From Phocoena phocoena (Eukaryota; Chordata; Mammalia; Artiodactyla; Phocoenidae), in assembly GCF_963924675.1 (NCBI RefSeq), contig NC_089239.1, positions 36,293,818 to 36,357,817 of the forward strand: 64,000 bases of DNA, in the 5' to 3' direction. This document shows, in pieces, positions 23,920-36,485 of this stretch; the stretch's first letter is position 1, and every line of letters starts with the position of its first letter. A program made the translations under genes and the position numbers. The notes below the pieces were generated by a model, which was not told the origin of the DNA, did no database searches, and saw only the letters and a program-made list of their open reading frames with translations.

Positions 23920-25190
23920 GCTTTCCACCTCTCCAACAGTCCTGAAAAATCGGCCTAGCTCTACATCTTTCCAGAATCCTTGGGCACCTCTCATCTAAAT
24001 GGGATAAGCCTTTCCCTCTAAATGTGATCCCGATTCCAAAAAGTCCTGGGCCCAGGGTTATTTTGCTGGCTTCTGCCGATGCTAATCCCTCATCACCATG
24101 GTTCCCTGGCAGGAGGTTAAGTGGGGAGAGCCGAGTCCTCCCACGGAGCTCAAGGCAGCCCTCCTGACTGATGACTTGTGGAATCCACCATGTTCAGCGT
24201 AGCCTCACTTTAAAAAGCAAAACCAAGTGAACTGTGCGTGTGAGAACTTCTCACCCGTGTCACTCACAGGAAAACTACCTGCCCTGCACTCTCGCGCTCT
24301 CTTTCTGCAACAGTCGATTCGCCAACCTAATATTCGTAATCCTCAAGTGGATGTAGACGTCGGAAGATCAAAACTTAGGCCTGGAATAGAGGAAGTTTAG
24401 ATCACTGGTTGTATAGGCCTAAATTGTTATTCAAGCTCTTCTCAATTTTTCTTTTTATGCTTGTTCCCTTATTTTGCTTCATTTTTAATTTAGGAGGAAA
24501 TGGTCAATATCTTAGATCACTTCCACTGCTGTATCTTGTTGGGCTTCAGAAGTCTTTAAGGATGGATTCTTTGAAAAAGAAGAAAAAGCATAAAATGTGT
24601 CAGGGAAATGGAATTCCCATCATTTCCCTCAGAAATTTTGCCTTTTAAATGCAGTTCTCCCACCAACAGTTCAGCGAAAGATGGTTTCCTTATTGTCATT
24701 TATTACCCATGACAGGCAGCAACACTGCCTCGGATACAACCGCCATCCACCACAATTATCTAACAGAGTCTGCAAGGCAAAAGAAGGCTCAAACCGCCTT
24801 TCTTCTGGAATACTGTTCCCAAAGGCAACAGTTCAAAGCAAACCTCTATTGACTGGAACACTGATATCTACAGAGTTCTCTGGCCAGAAGATTCCACTCC
24901 TCCTATAGTGATATGGGAAACTAACACGTAATTACGCACACTCCAGTCACCAGGAAGTCAAGTTCAGCAACATGGTCTATACGTGGAAGCCTTATATACC
25001 CACACTGGGGGGACGAGCACCACGTACACAGCCCCCCGGACCGTCAAAAGACGTGCTTCCTGCTTAGCAAGGATCCCCCCTGTTCACCTCCTCCCAGTAA
25101 GGAAAAGAAAAAAAATGTTTTTCACTAAAACTCAATGTAACAAGAAGGGACAAAATATAAGACAGTATCAAAGTTAAATAAATTAGATGC
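23920..25190. other. Unclassified intergenic DNA
   Basis: No gene, and no repeat named with confidence. Confidence 0.45.
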
Positions 25191-25194
25191 ACTG

Positions 25195-25980
25195 TAGTCG
25201 ACCCTTGGTGTCCTGGAGGACTGGTTCCAGGACCCCCGTGGATACCCAAACCCGCCGACGCTCAAGTACCTTAAATAAAATGGCGTAGTATTTGCATATA
25301 ACCTACGGATATCCTCCTGTATAGTTTAAATCGTCTCTATATTACTTATACTACCTAATACAATGTAAATGCTATGTCAATAGTTGTACACAATATAAAC
25401 ACTATATACAGGCAGACCTTGGAGATACTGCTGGCTCGGTTCCAGACCACTGCAATAAAGCAAGTATCACAATAAATCAAGTCACACACATTTTTTGGTT
25501 TCCAAGTGCATACAGAAGTTACGTTTACGGTAGTGTATTAAGTGCGTAACAGCATTATGTCTAAAAAATGCACATACCTTAATCAAGAAATACTTTATTG
25601 CTAAAAAATGCGAACCATCATCAGAACCTTCAGGGAGTCGTATAATCTTTTTGCAACGGTAAAACCTCAAAGATCACTGATCACCATAATAAACGTTAGT
25701 AAAGAAAAAGTTTAAAATATCGTGAGAATTATCAAAATGTGACGCAGAGACGTGAAGTGTGCAAATGCTGCTGAAAAAATGGCGCTGGGAGACTTGCTTC
25801 AAGAAGGGCTGCAACTGACCTCCAATACGTAAAACACGCAGTATCTGCCTGTGAGGTGCACGGCAAACCCGAGTTTTGCTTTTCGGAACTTTCTGGAACT
25901 TTTTCCTGAACATTTTCCATGTGAGGTTGGTTGAATCCGCAGATGCAGAAATCCGTAAACACAGAAGGCTGACTGTACAG
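25195..25980. mobile_element. MER2-like Tigger element split by a second Tigger
   Basis: The left end 'gtcgacccttggtgtcctgg' to 'caatagttgtacac' and the right end 'tggttgaatccgcagatgca' to 'ggctgactgtacag' are the two ends of a MER2-type pogo/Tigger non-autonomous element. Confidence 0.7.
25408..25858. mobile_element. Tigger1-like internally deleted DNA transposon (nested)
   Basis: The end 'caggcagaccttggagatac' with 'ggttccagaccactgcaata', then 'aagatcactgatcaccataa' and 'atggcgctgggagacttgct', are opposite ends of a Tigger1-like element joined by deletion. Confidence 0.7.
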
Positions 25981-25999
25981 GGCAGTAGCCCCTAGACAT

Positions 26000-27450
26000 A
26001 TTTACGAATGTGACATAAACAATGACACATTCCTTGCTGAAAGGGCTCACAACTCATTCACAGCAACACAAAAATCTAACGTATTTTCTATCTTTAAATA
26101 TCTTTACTGATTTCTTGCGTCTATATACTTTTTGTTTTTGTTTTATGCATTTTAGAGCAGAGGGCAGGGGGTTTGGAGGAGATAAGAGAGAAAAAATTTG
26201 AGGCGAGAAAAGGAGATTTAGAGAAAGAATACGGTAGGAAAGCAGCAGACAAGCCAGCACTGGAGACTGGAGGATTATGGGAGGGAGGAGGCCTGGGACC
26301 TATTGGGTGGTGGAGATGACCTGTCAGATCAGATGGCCACACCCGAGACAGGAGCAGGGCACAATGGAGAGAGAGAGGGAAGAGAGCCTTCCCGAACATC
26401 TTCAATCTCCTGGGGAAGGCACATGGCATCCGTGCCTCAAACTGTTCTCTGAGCATTAAAACATGTGCAAGTGTGCTTCACAGACAACACAGAAATGACG
26501 TGCCCCAGAATACGGAATCCAAAACCTCAGAGACAATATAAAAACTCATAAAGATGTAAGAGCACTTTAAAATGGTCATGATCTTTAGGATAAAGAAACC
26601 ATTTTCTCAACGAAGGTACTGAGCACATTTAATAAAAATGAAATGAGATTAAAGACAAGGTGCACTGCCACCCATCCCCCAAATCGAAGTGATTAGGAAG
26701 GTGAGATGTGTGTCAATGAAGGCAGGGCACCAGGAGCGCAAGTGAGCTCCTGTCACCAAGAGATCTGGACGGAACTGACACCTCCTCACGTTCATTTCAC
26801 TTACAGGACGGGAGACAGCAGCCCTGGGAATGAACCGTGCTGGCACGTGCAGCAGCGGTGCGGGGCTCCGCCCCCGGGCAGGGTGTGGACCTGGGGGTGA
26901 CGCAGGGCGACGATGGGCTGCCTTCCCCGGGGAACGACTCATTACTCAAATAAACTAACGTAAGAGCTCTGTGTAACCCACAAAGCCAGAATAAGAAGCA
27001 CGAACAACAGAGGTCCCCACCGTGCAGAGGCACACCGCGGCACCGCCCTGTGGGAGGCAGGACAGCAGAGCGGGGGAAAGAACGCCCGCTCAGTTGCACT
27101 CATCATCTGCCAGGACGAAGGCGCACCCCGTCCAGGACTTTTGGGCGGGTGGCTGGGCGGCTGGGGGCTCCCTCAACTCTCGAAAGCAAACACTTAAATG
27201 CTACTGTCTTGCGGCTCCTTTCCTTTCCCCAAGGGCATTACATGTGATGCTTCATTCGGGCCCGATGTTCAGATCAGCGTGTCTGCTCATCCCGGTAGGC
27301 ACACAGCCACAGTTATTTGTTTGTCCTCCCAGCACACGTGGCGTTGAAGAACGGCTGTGAAACGCAGTGGACGACGCACGGCTGATGCCCTTCTGCGCAG
27401 CCACCAGCGTCCCAGCGAATCAGGGGACAGGAGGGGAGGTGCCCGCTCCA
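26000..27450. other. Immediate 3' flank of DCTD
   Basis: No second poly(A) site or gene identified with confidence. 26.15-26.45 kb is purine-rich. Confidence 0.5.
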
Positions 27451-27454
27451 GCCC

Positions 27455-27684
27455 CGTGCGCACCCACAGCTCCTTTATTTTACACCCTAAATCGATAGTT
27501 TCAACAGATGCAGATTCCACGTGACAGGAGAGCGAGTCAGGAAGATTTGAGCTTTTACATTCTTCAGATGTCGACTTTTGCCGTCCCGGCTATTAAAAAG
27601 TTATGTGTAACTTCAAGATGAAAGGCATTAGCAGCTTCTTAGAAGAGGATAATCCAATCTTCTGGAGATTTAATGAGATGTAAG
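27455..27684 (-). other. DCTD: DCTD 3' untranslated region
   Basis: The sequence follows the TGA stop on the minus strand and has no large repeat in it. The only AATAAA I find within about 1 kb downstream lies at 27479-27474, so the shortest likely 3' UTR is about 230 bases. The cleavage point is inferred. A longer UTR ending in the 26.6 kb region (an ATTAAA near 26.63 kb) is possible. Confidence 0.6.
27474..27479 (-). terminator. DCTD: Candidate poly(A) signal of DCTD
   Basis: A canonical AATAAA on the minus strand, about 210 bases after the stop codon. Confidence 0.55.
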
Positions 27685-27763
27685 TCACTGGAGCGTCTGA
27701 CTCGGTCTGCTGTTAATTGAATCAAAGTCAATGACAATCTGGCTGCACTTTGGTGTGAATTTC
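27685..27763 (-). CDS. DCTD: DCTD exon 6, coding part (C-terminus and stop)
   Basis: The acceptor CTTACCTTTAG|G is at 27764-27765. The exon starts with the last base of Arg, then encodes [18 protein letters not shown] and RPSQTLQ, followed by TGA (27687-27685). The [13 protein letters not shown] tail is diagnostic for vertebrate DCTD. Confidence 0.96.
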
Positions 27764-29090
27764 CTAAAGGTAAGAAACAAAACATATAAAGATATTATCT
27801 AGTGAGTAGTTAGAGCCATTTGTTTACTTTGGCTTAACCTACATTTTCTGCGGGGAGGAAGAAAATTTCCCGGTATTCGCTTGATATTTTGTCTCTATAG
27901 GAGCCAATTACAGTGCACCATACCGAGAGAAACACGGACCGGAAAAGACTAAGACAAAAAAAGATGCATGGGGCGGCTTGGTTTGTGTGTTCGTCAGCTA
28001 GCTGAGTTCATGAATTATCGGGAAGTCAGAGGATTTCTAACAAGTTAGCTGCATGACATGACATCCAATGACTAGTTTCCCCACCAGATTTATCTTATTG
28101 TCTAGGAAATTTTTGCAGCCAACTTGGAATTGCTCTAAAGCAAAAAAAAAGAGCAAATTTTCTTTTGCTCTCAATACAAAACAACCAGCTCTAGTGGAGT
28201 CATTTTTAAAACCATGTTCTATAAATGCAGAAGTAAAATAAACCCATGACATTTTTTACTCATTAATATACCTTCTCAAGCAGGTGAAAAGAACATACAT
28301 GGGGACTAAACATATTCCTTAAAAAAAGTCAGTATACAGTAAATATCTAATTAGCGTTATGTAAATAAATTGTGTCTCAGAACGCACAATAGTGCAAGAG
28401 ATTCATTACGTATAACCTATATCCCTAAAGAGTAGCCCAAAAGGTGAGGTATGTTACCAATTACAAGGACCCCAACTGCTGACACAAAGACTATATATAA
28501 AGGAACTTCTTCAAAAGTTTTCAGTCGAAAAGAAGTTTCTACCAGAAACCAAAGGTGGTTGAACTGACTTGTAAGTAACACATACCTCCCAATCTGTGCC
28601 TACCAAAGGTAAAGCATATAAATATCAATGACTTAAAATCTCAATTTAAACTACGACTGTAAAAAGAATTCCCAGTGTTCCAACCTGGCAGGTTATTTTC
28701 ACCTTAAATATTTTATGCCAGAGTTGTTACATCTGCAAAAAGATTTAATGTTAATATTATAAAACTTGTGAATTTAAAAATTTCTCACTACCAGAATAAT
28801 TAGTTCAAGCCCCGGAAATCTACTAAAAGTAAAGTGCAATCATTACACAGATTGTCTTCAGTTACTTCTGTCACTGCCCATAAAAATCTACCCTTAGAAT
28901 AATCTTTAGAGTCTTAGCCCATCCCATTTAAAAAGATGCTTCCTATATCCAGACAAAACTCTAATCCAAAAAAGATCCATGCACCCCTATATTCATAGCA
29001 GCACTATTCACAATAGTCAAGACATGGAAACAACCTGAATGTCCATTGACAGATGAATGGATAAGAAAGATGTTATGTGTATGTGTGTGT

Positions 29091-29133
<43 letters not shown>

Positions 29134-32100
29134 GGAATATTACTCAACCATGAAAAAGAACGAAATAACGCCATTTGCAGCAACATGGATGCAACGAGAG
29201 ATTATCAAACTAAGTGAAGTTAGAAAGAGAAAGACAAATACCATATGATATCACTTGTATGTGGAACCTAGAATATGATACAAATGAACCTATCTAGGAA
29301 ACAGAAACAGACTCGTGGACATAGAGAACAGATTTGTGGTTGCCAAGGGGGAGGGGTTGGGGGAAGGATGGAGTGTGAGGTTGGGGTCAGCAGATGTGAG
29401 CTTTTATATACAGGATGCATAAACAACAAGGTCCTACTGTAGAGCACAGGGAACTATATTCAGTATCCTGTGATAAACCATAATGGAAAAGAATGTATAC
29501 ATATATATAACTGAATCACTTTGCCGTACGGCAGAAATTAGCACAACATTGTAAATCAACTATACTTCAATTAAGAAATAAATTTTTAAAATAAATAAAA
29601 TAAATAAAAAGATGCTTCCAAGTGTGGAGGTCAGGCATCCCACATAGAAATTAAACATCAGACAAGGTCAAGTGTGTTTTCTTCATCAGGCCTTCCAGCG
29701 CCTTCTCCTCCACACGCCTCCCACTCACCTGAAGGAAACCCCGGCCATTTCCAACATGAGCCTCGCGGCTCTTGTCTCATTGCTGTCGTGGTATTTATCA
29801 GACATGAAAATGACTTCTTTTATCCCTTAAAAGGCAACAATGAAAGAAACCTCATTATGTGCACACAGAGATACAACAAGAGGCATGCGGACGGAAGCCC
29901 TGGGGGAGTCTGATTAATCAACTTTCCTGAGGGTGCGAGCACACAATGTCCAGCGACTGAAATATGTATCTGCTGCTCTCAAATACAGCAGCACATGGAT
30001 TCTGTTTAATCTGCCCTCCAGTCTTTATGGATTTTTTTAAAATAAATGCAAAGTGAAAACATGTCAAATAGTCAAGCCTTGATCCGATTAACAAATTTTC
30101 TTTACTGCAGGCAATCAAATATTCTTTATTCGCAAGGCAACGACTCCTAACTCAAGAGGCTAACGGGGGTGGTGGAGAACACTGGCAGAATCAGAGATGA
30201 GGACCACCGTGCTGCCAGGAATGGCTCTGCAGACCAGTTCAAGCCAGCTTGACAGAGGGCAGATCTGTTTCCTACCCCTGTCTCACCAGGCAGTTCTAAC
30301 TTGAGGGCCAAGAATCTGGAGGGCACTTGACAATCACTCGCTCCTCCACGAGCCTCAGAAGGGACCACAGGGGCTTCCCTGGTGGTGCAGTGGTTGGGAG
30401 TCCGCCTGCCGATGCAGGGGACGCGGGTTCGTGCCCCGGTCCGGGAAGATCCCACATGCCGCGGAGCGGCTGGGCCCGTGAGCCATGGCCGCTGAGCCTG
30501 CGCGTCCGGAGCCTGTGCTCCGCAACGGGAGAGGCCACAGCAGTGAGAGGCCCGCGTACCGCAAAAAAACAAAAGGGACCACAGGAGGCTGCTCTTCCCA
30601 TGCACCTGCCGCCGCCACTGTGCTAAGGATGGCGAGGAAAACTCGCGAAGGGTCGTACACCCCCAGGGAGGGAGCCCACGAGACTCTTTAACTGAGATCT
30701 TTGATCCTGATTCCACCAGACCGCTTCTGCTCAGAGATCCAGGGCTCGGGATAAACAGCCCCGTTAAAGCACACATCTGGCCAACGTGGTAAGTCTTTAA
30801 ATCTCAAGCCGAGAGCTTTATGGAGATAAAGTGTAGCTGAATCTTAGATGCGACAGTTTGAAAAAGGTGAAAGATTCCGAACACAATGGTGCAGATTTAT
30901 GGTAACCGTAATGTAAGAAAAACTTCAAGTTGTACCATTTGAGTCTTATGACATTTATATGCAAAGAGATGTTTAGGTCCTCATATATCTACCATATATT
31001 AGATACAAATTAAAATTTCATTTACAGACTCCCAGCTGACCTTGTTTCTGACAGAAGTTCATTTCTCTCCCTCCTCCCTAATCTATGCACAATACGTCAG
31101 AGAATAGTAAATTGTCAGTAGTTATATGCAATGCTGGTGGTGTTTTTTGGCAGCTTGCAGTTTAGGAAGTTGCAAACTAAATTAAAAACATGCTAAGAAT
31201 CACAGAGGATGCAATTAGTCTTAGAATACCTGGCACCATTCAAAAACAAAACCCAGGAAATACCTTGCAAAGCTGATAGCGCAGTTAATTTAGATCTAAA
31301 CAATAGCGATTTGAGATCAAACACATCTACAGCGAGCAGGCGGCAATGCAAATGTGACGAACGGGAACGGCCGGGTCCTACCTGCCTGGATGATGAGCTT
31401 CGCACATTCATTACACGGGAACAAGGCGACATACATGGTACAGCCTTTCACATCTGCTGAGTTTTTGTTCATAATGGCATTCAGCTCGGCGTGGCACACT
31501 GTGGGTTTGAAGGAGAAAGAAAGAAAAACTTTGATTGCAAGCTCATGAAGAATTCGCTAAGAGTGTTGAGGCATTCCGTTTGCCCCTATGAAATAACACA
31601 GATAACAGGCTCAATTTTTAAAAAACTGATGAGAGACGGAAAGTACCAAGAAATGCAGGCCACGTGGTCTGACAGGTTGGTGATGAGCAGCGTGGACCGC
31701 AGCAGCCCCGGGCCTGTTAGCACCTACAGCAGCCAGGAGGGGCCAAGGTCAATTGTCCCCATCCACCCCAAGCAGAGCGATGGCTCACCGCTCCCCAAGA
31801 CCCACAAGGCGGGGACGGAACCACCAGCACAAAACGGCTCACTGTGTGCCGATAACGCTCACGCGGGACATTCGCCAGGGCCACCAAGCGGGCAAAGGGC
31901 AATTCTGAGAGCAAGAGCGTCAGGAAGTGAAGCTGAGCGTTTCTGTCCCCAGGGATATGCTACACCGCGTGGCCCTCAGCCCGCACACACCAAAGAAGAG
32001 TGCCGGCGGATAACCAGCCGCTTGTCTTCCCTACGAAAACCATCCATCCACTTAATGGCCGTGCAAAGTCAAGTTCTCGCCAGACTGGTCAGTGATCCCC

Positions 32101-35100
32101 AAATGGTGATCCAAGGTCGTCCCCAGCCTTGCCTGGGTTCAAGGTTGGGGAGGCTCCCTCCTCTCCTGTCCCGCACCTGCTGACGCCCACCCATCTTCCC
32201 AGGCTGCTAGGCTAGGTGTTCCCACCACCTAATCCACAGGTGCTCCTTTGAGGGGGCTCGTAGTATTTGCCTCTCGGATCTACTCCGGAACCCCCGACCT
32301 GTTTGTGAGCTGCTACTGACTTCTAATATCATTACTTACTTTTCTGGGTGCATGCTCTAAAACCGTTCTCCTTGTGGTGGTGATTCGCAGACTTGTCTGC
32401 CTGGTGGAACCCCCCAAGGAGGAAACCGCCACGTCTGTGTCCCCCACCTAGAGACCGTGATGGTCTGGGGTGTGGCCTAGGCTTCGGAATTTTTCAGAGA
32501 TTCTCCCTCATGATTCTAAGCTGCAGACACGTTTAGAAAACACTGCCGTGTAGAACTCTAGGCACACGAGTGCTAGATAAATGTTTACTGAATGAATTAC
32601 CATCTGGCTCTGGTCCAAATCATACAAAACTTCTAATTATAAACATGGGGGCCTTCGAAGGTCTCCCCCTCTGTCTCCAACTTATCACCCTCCTACCCCG
32701 AGCACCTTCGTCCAGGAGCACTGAGGTTGTAAAACAAAGAATCTTGCCCACCACCCAGTTCTACAAGATCAAGTCACCGGCCACGGCAGCCGCTGACCTA
32801 CCGTGCGCCCTGAAAGGAATTCAGGGCAAAGAACGGGAGGACGCACTCTGTGCTTTGGGAAAACAGGCACGACAGGCCCTTAGTTAGATACACATTTCAG
32901 GACAAATTAGGGATCAATTCCAAGAAAATCTTTTTATGAACCCAGATTCTTGCATCTTCCCATACTCAGGAAAGCACTGAATTCATCAACTGAGATATCT
33001 CCTCCTCGTGACTGGTTATACTGTACGCTGACTGCACAAGCCCCTTAGCCGAGGCCGTATATACGTGGACCTCCCTCGCTACGTCTTCAGAGCCGTCTCT
33101 CAGAGGGTCTCGGAGAGGCTGTCTCCTGGCTCTGGTCCTCAGTAGGACCCTGAATAAAACTCAACTCCCGGCTCTTACGTTCTGCGTTTTTCTTTTAGTC
33201 GACAAGGCCTTAAAAGAAGAGTGGCCTCAACTCACGGCTCTTGTATACTTTAGCTCGGATGTCCTCACTCAGTCAATAAATTTTTACTGGGGGCCCACTC
33301 TGGCTCAGACAGGATACAGACCCTGGTCCACCGTCCTCCCCAGGCCTCCCGTCTTCAGGGGACGTTGTAAGTGTCCCTGTGAGTCCTGCAGCAGCTCTGC
33401 AATCCTGCAGGCAGAAGGCTGAGCTGGAGCCTTCTCAGGAGATGCTGGCGAGTGCACACCTTGGCCTACGAACACCACGACTTAGTTATGTGTAGAAATG
33501 ACAGTCTCTGGCATTGTTAAGAAAATCTAAAGGGAAAAAGAGCAGCCGTGCTTAATCACATCACAGCCCATCAGAGAACGATCCTCACCGGCTGCAGAGG
33601 GACCCGAGCCTGGCTCCTTGTACCTTGTCCCGTAAACCCCAAGGGGTGGGGGGACCCTCAGGGCTGTCAGGGCACTGGCCTCGGAGGGGCCCCCCGGCCC
33701 CATTTCCTTCCCTGGTGACCGAGATTTCCCAAGCTGGTATCAACACTGCTCCGTGTAAAACCAATTAGAGGAACTTGTTGCTTTTATTTCCCCCTTGAGG
33801 ACACAGCCCAGGCTTCTAGGTTCTGTGTGACTCCCTGAGCCTAATGCTATGCCATGAACATACGGGTGTTAAATATTTACTGAATGAATAAAGGAGGAAA
33901 TTCAGATTCCAATTCTTGATGGCAACGTTGGGAAATACAGAAAGTCCTCTTAAATTCAAATATCAAAAATATGCTTTCCCACCTAATAACTATTTTTTGA
34001 TGGTGCTGGTATTAATATTCAGGACCAGAGTTTCTGAATCTGTTAGGAAACTCTATGATATCGTCCTCTTATGAATCTCTAAAAATTGTCACACTGACTA
34101 CAACTGTCTTCCTCTAATTCATCCCAGGCAGTCTGGGGCAAAATGTATTATGTCTGGATTCATTAACGAAAACTATCAGATGAAACAGATTCTCGCGTGC
34201 AGCATCCGACACCCCTGTGTAAAGGGTGGTTTATAGAAGTAACACGCTGGACTATAAACAGACTTCCTTTCTCTTAACCACAAGATCACAGGACGGAAAA
34301 CACAAAGCTTCTTGTTAGAGAAACAAGAGGTCTCCTGGGCATTTAGAGCAGCTGAGTGCCAGGCGCACGTGAGGCTCTGTAAAGGGAACAGGTCACAACC
34401 CACAATCCCACACGTTCAAAAGCAGACAATGACGAGAGCGAAACTCAGGCGTCCCCTCCACACCTCGCTGCCCTCGTTCACCACCGCACACCCCAAACTC
34501 AGACGTGGCGAACATCCACCCCAGCCACCGGGCACCTGCTTCCCCAGCCTGCACCTGAGGGTCAAGGGGAGGAACCCCTGGCCCGCGAAGCCCCTGACAC
34601 TGAGCCGGGCCCCTCCCACCTCGTGACCCCCTGCGCTGTGGGTCCAGATCTTCAAGTCTGAAAGGCTGTGCGTTTCTGGCCTGGCTGGCCTTTCGGCACC
34701 ACGGCCTCCAGTCTCTGCGGCCCTGACCCTCCAAGACCGCCCTGTGTTTCTCTCTGGGGCTGATCCGCCCAGGCGGCACCCGGCAGACAGGCCTCGGGCC
34801 CCAGACTGTCCTCTGGGCAGACCAACGTGACTGACGACTGTCCATTCGGCTTGTTTAACGTGGGCCAGTCAGGGCGGAGGCTGGGGATTCATTCACCTGG
34901 CCTGGCATCTCCACTGGTCACTTAACAGGTAGCCGCCTGGAGGAGGCCGCTCCAGGCCCAAGGAGCACCCAGCAGCAGGGCCTGCCTGCGACGGGCTTGC
35001 TCCAGGGCCCTGGCTGGCCTGACCACAAGGCCGAGCGTCCTTCCCTGTATTCGCGTCCTCTCAGGCAAGTCTGGAGAAACAGCTTTGCGACAGGAGTCAG

Positions 35101-36453
35101 CCCGCGGTTCAAGGCCCAGGCTTGCCACTTAAAGCTGTGCTCTTTGGTTTGCAAGAGTAACAGTGGCTCCAACTAACTAAATAAAAGCAGTTTTTACAAT
35201 CCCAAGGGGATCTGGTTTTTAGCTTTTCCCCATGTGTCCAGTTTCCTTCCCTCAACCTCTAGAACAGCTGACCTTTTCCAAGACAGGCTGTCGCAACAAA
35301 ACATGAGGCTTCTCTACTGTTGTCGCCAAGGGCTGGGCCGCGCTCTCGGCAGCCCCTCACCAGGCATCTCCTATGATGCAGGCTCCCGCTGCCCCATTTT
35401 TCTTCTTCTTTACACACATACGCTTAGCCCCCATTCTGAAGAGGCTGCCTTTTCAGCACTTTGCGTCTCTTTTCTTCTTCCTTTCGAGATGAGACTGTCT
35501 TATCTACAGCTGCTACTCTATTTTTAAAATAATCACCTCTTGGCGTTACGATGCACACAGAACCTCTAGTTTTCTGTAAAACAAGACTTAGCTGTAGGTC
35601 CTGAAATCAGTTTAGTGAGTTATAAACAGCATTTTTTCCTCCTTCTTAAGGAAACAGGTGGAAAGAGAAGGAGAGAGATCCGAATGCATCCCACGTGGCA
35701 AGGTTAAGGAGGTTCCTGAAAACTGTTTCGGGTGTAAACTATGTTTGCTGCGTCGCCATGTAAAAAGCTTAAGAGATACCAGTCTGTGGAAACCTGTTGG
35801 CCTCTGTAACGTGCTACTACACGCACACAACCAACTACTATAAACACACAAACAAAAAACTAAGCCCTAATTTATAGCCTCTGCCGATCTCTGTGGTGGA
35901 AATACTCCTGCAGGGCTAATTCCAAGCCCCCAACGTGTGGTGCATAGCTGGGGAGAGACGTGATGTGTCGGATCTGCTCCGTGAGCCGACAGGAGGCTAT
36001 CCTCACACCCTGCCGGGCGGCCTCATAGTTACCTAAACGCAGTCCTTTTCTGGCTGCAGTCTCTGGGCTCCCTGCTCTGCTGGCCCTCGATGCGTGACCA
36101 CCCCACACCCCGCCGCTCTAACCCGCTCAGCATCACCAGACCACCTCTCTGTGGGTCCCTGTGCTGCTCTCACATTTCTGGGCGTTTCCCAAGGCTCAAC
36201 CCTGGTCTTTCGTTTTCCTCCCGTAGTCCTGGACTTTAAGGATTCATCCATCCGTAGATTCTCAGAGAACAGATCTACTTGTAAAACCCTGAAATCTACA
36301 TTTCTAACCCCAATTTTTCCCACCTTCTCTGCAGGCCTCTTCTCTGGGTGGGCTGAGTCTTCTTTGCAACTTTTCTCACTATGATAGAAACACTCCGTAG
36401 ATATCTGATGGCACTAAATTAAAGAATACATTTATCTTTTTTGAGTGCTAGCG

Positions 36454-36485
<32 letters not shown>

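Larger units (their letters stand above)
27764..29728 (-). other. DCTD: DCTD intron 5
   Basis: A 1.97-kb, AT-rich intron. The exon 5 side holds a plus-strand L1 3' fragment with a CA microsatellite (28940-29600). 27.8-28.9 kb is unclassified. Confidence 0.85.

Noticed and set aside
1..27450. Exons of the neighbour expected from human synteny (TENM3)
   Set aside because: I looked for recognisable teneurin motifs in the translated frames and found none. The neighbour is probably outside the window.
30147..30776. 209-codon minus-strand frame and its many look-alikes ([20 protein letters not shown] type) at 22.6, 36.5, 48.1, 51.2 and 63.6 kb
   Set aside because: These are antisense translations of the CHR SINE. 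The same peptide recurs at each copy. Only the 51.2-kb case matters, because it is joined in frame to a real exon.
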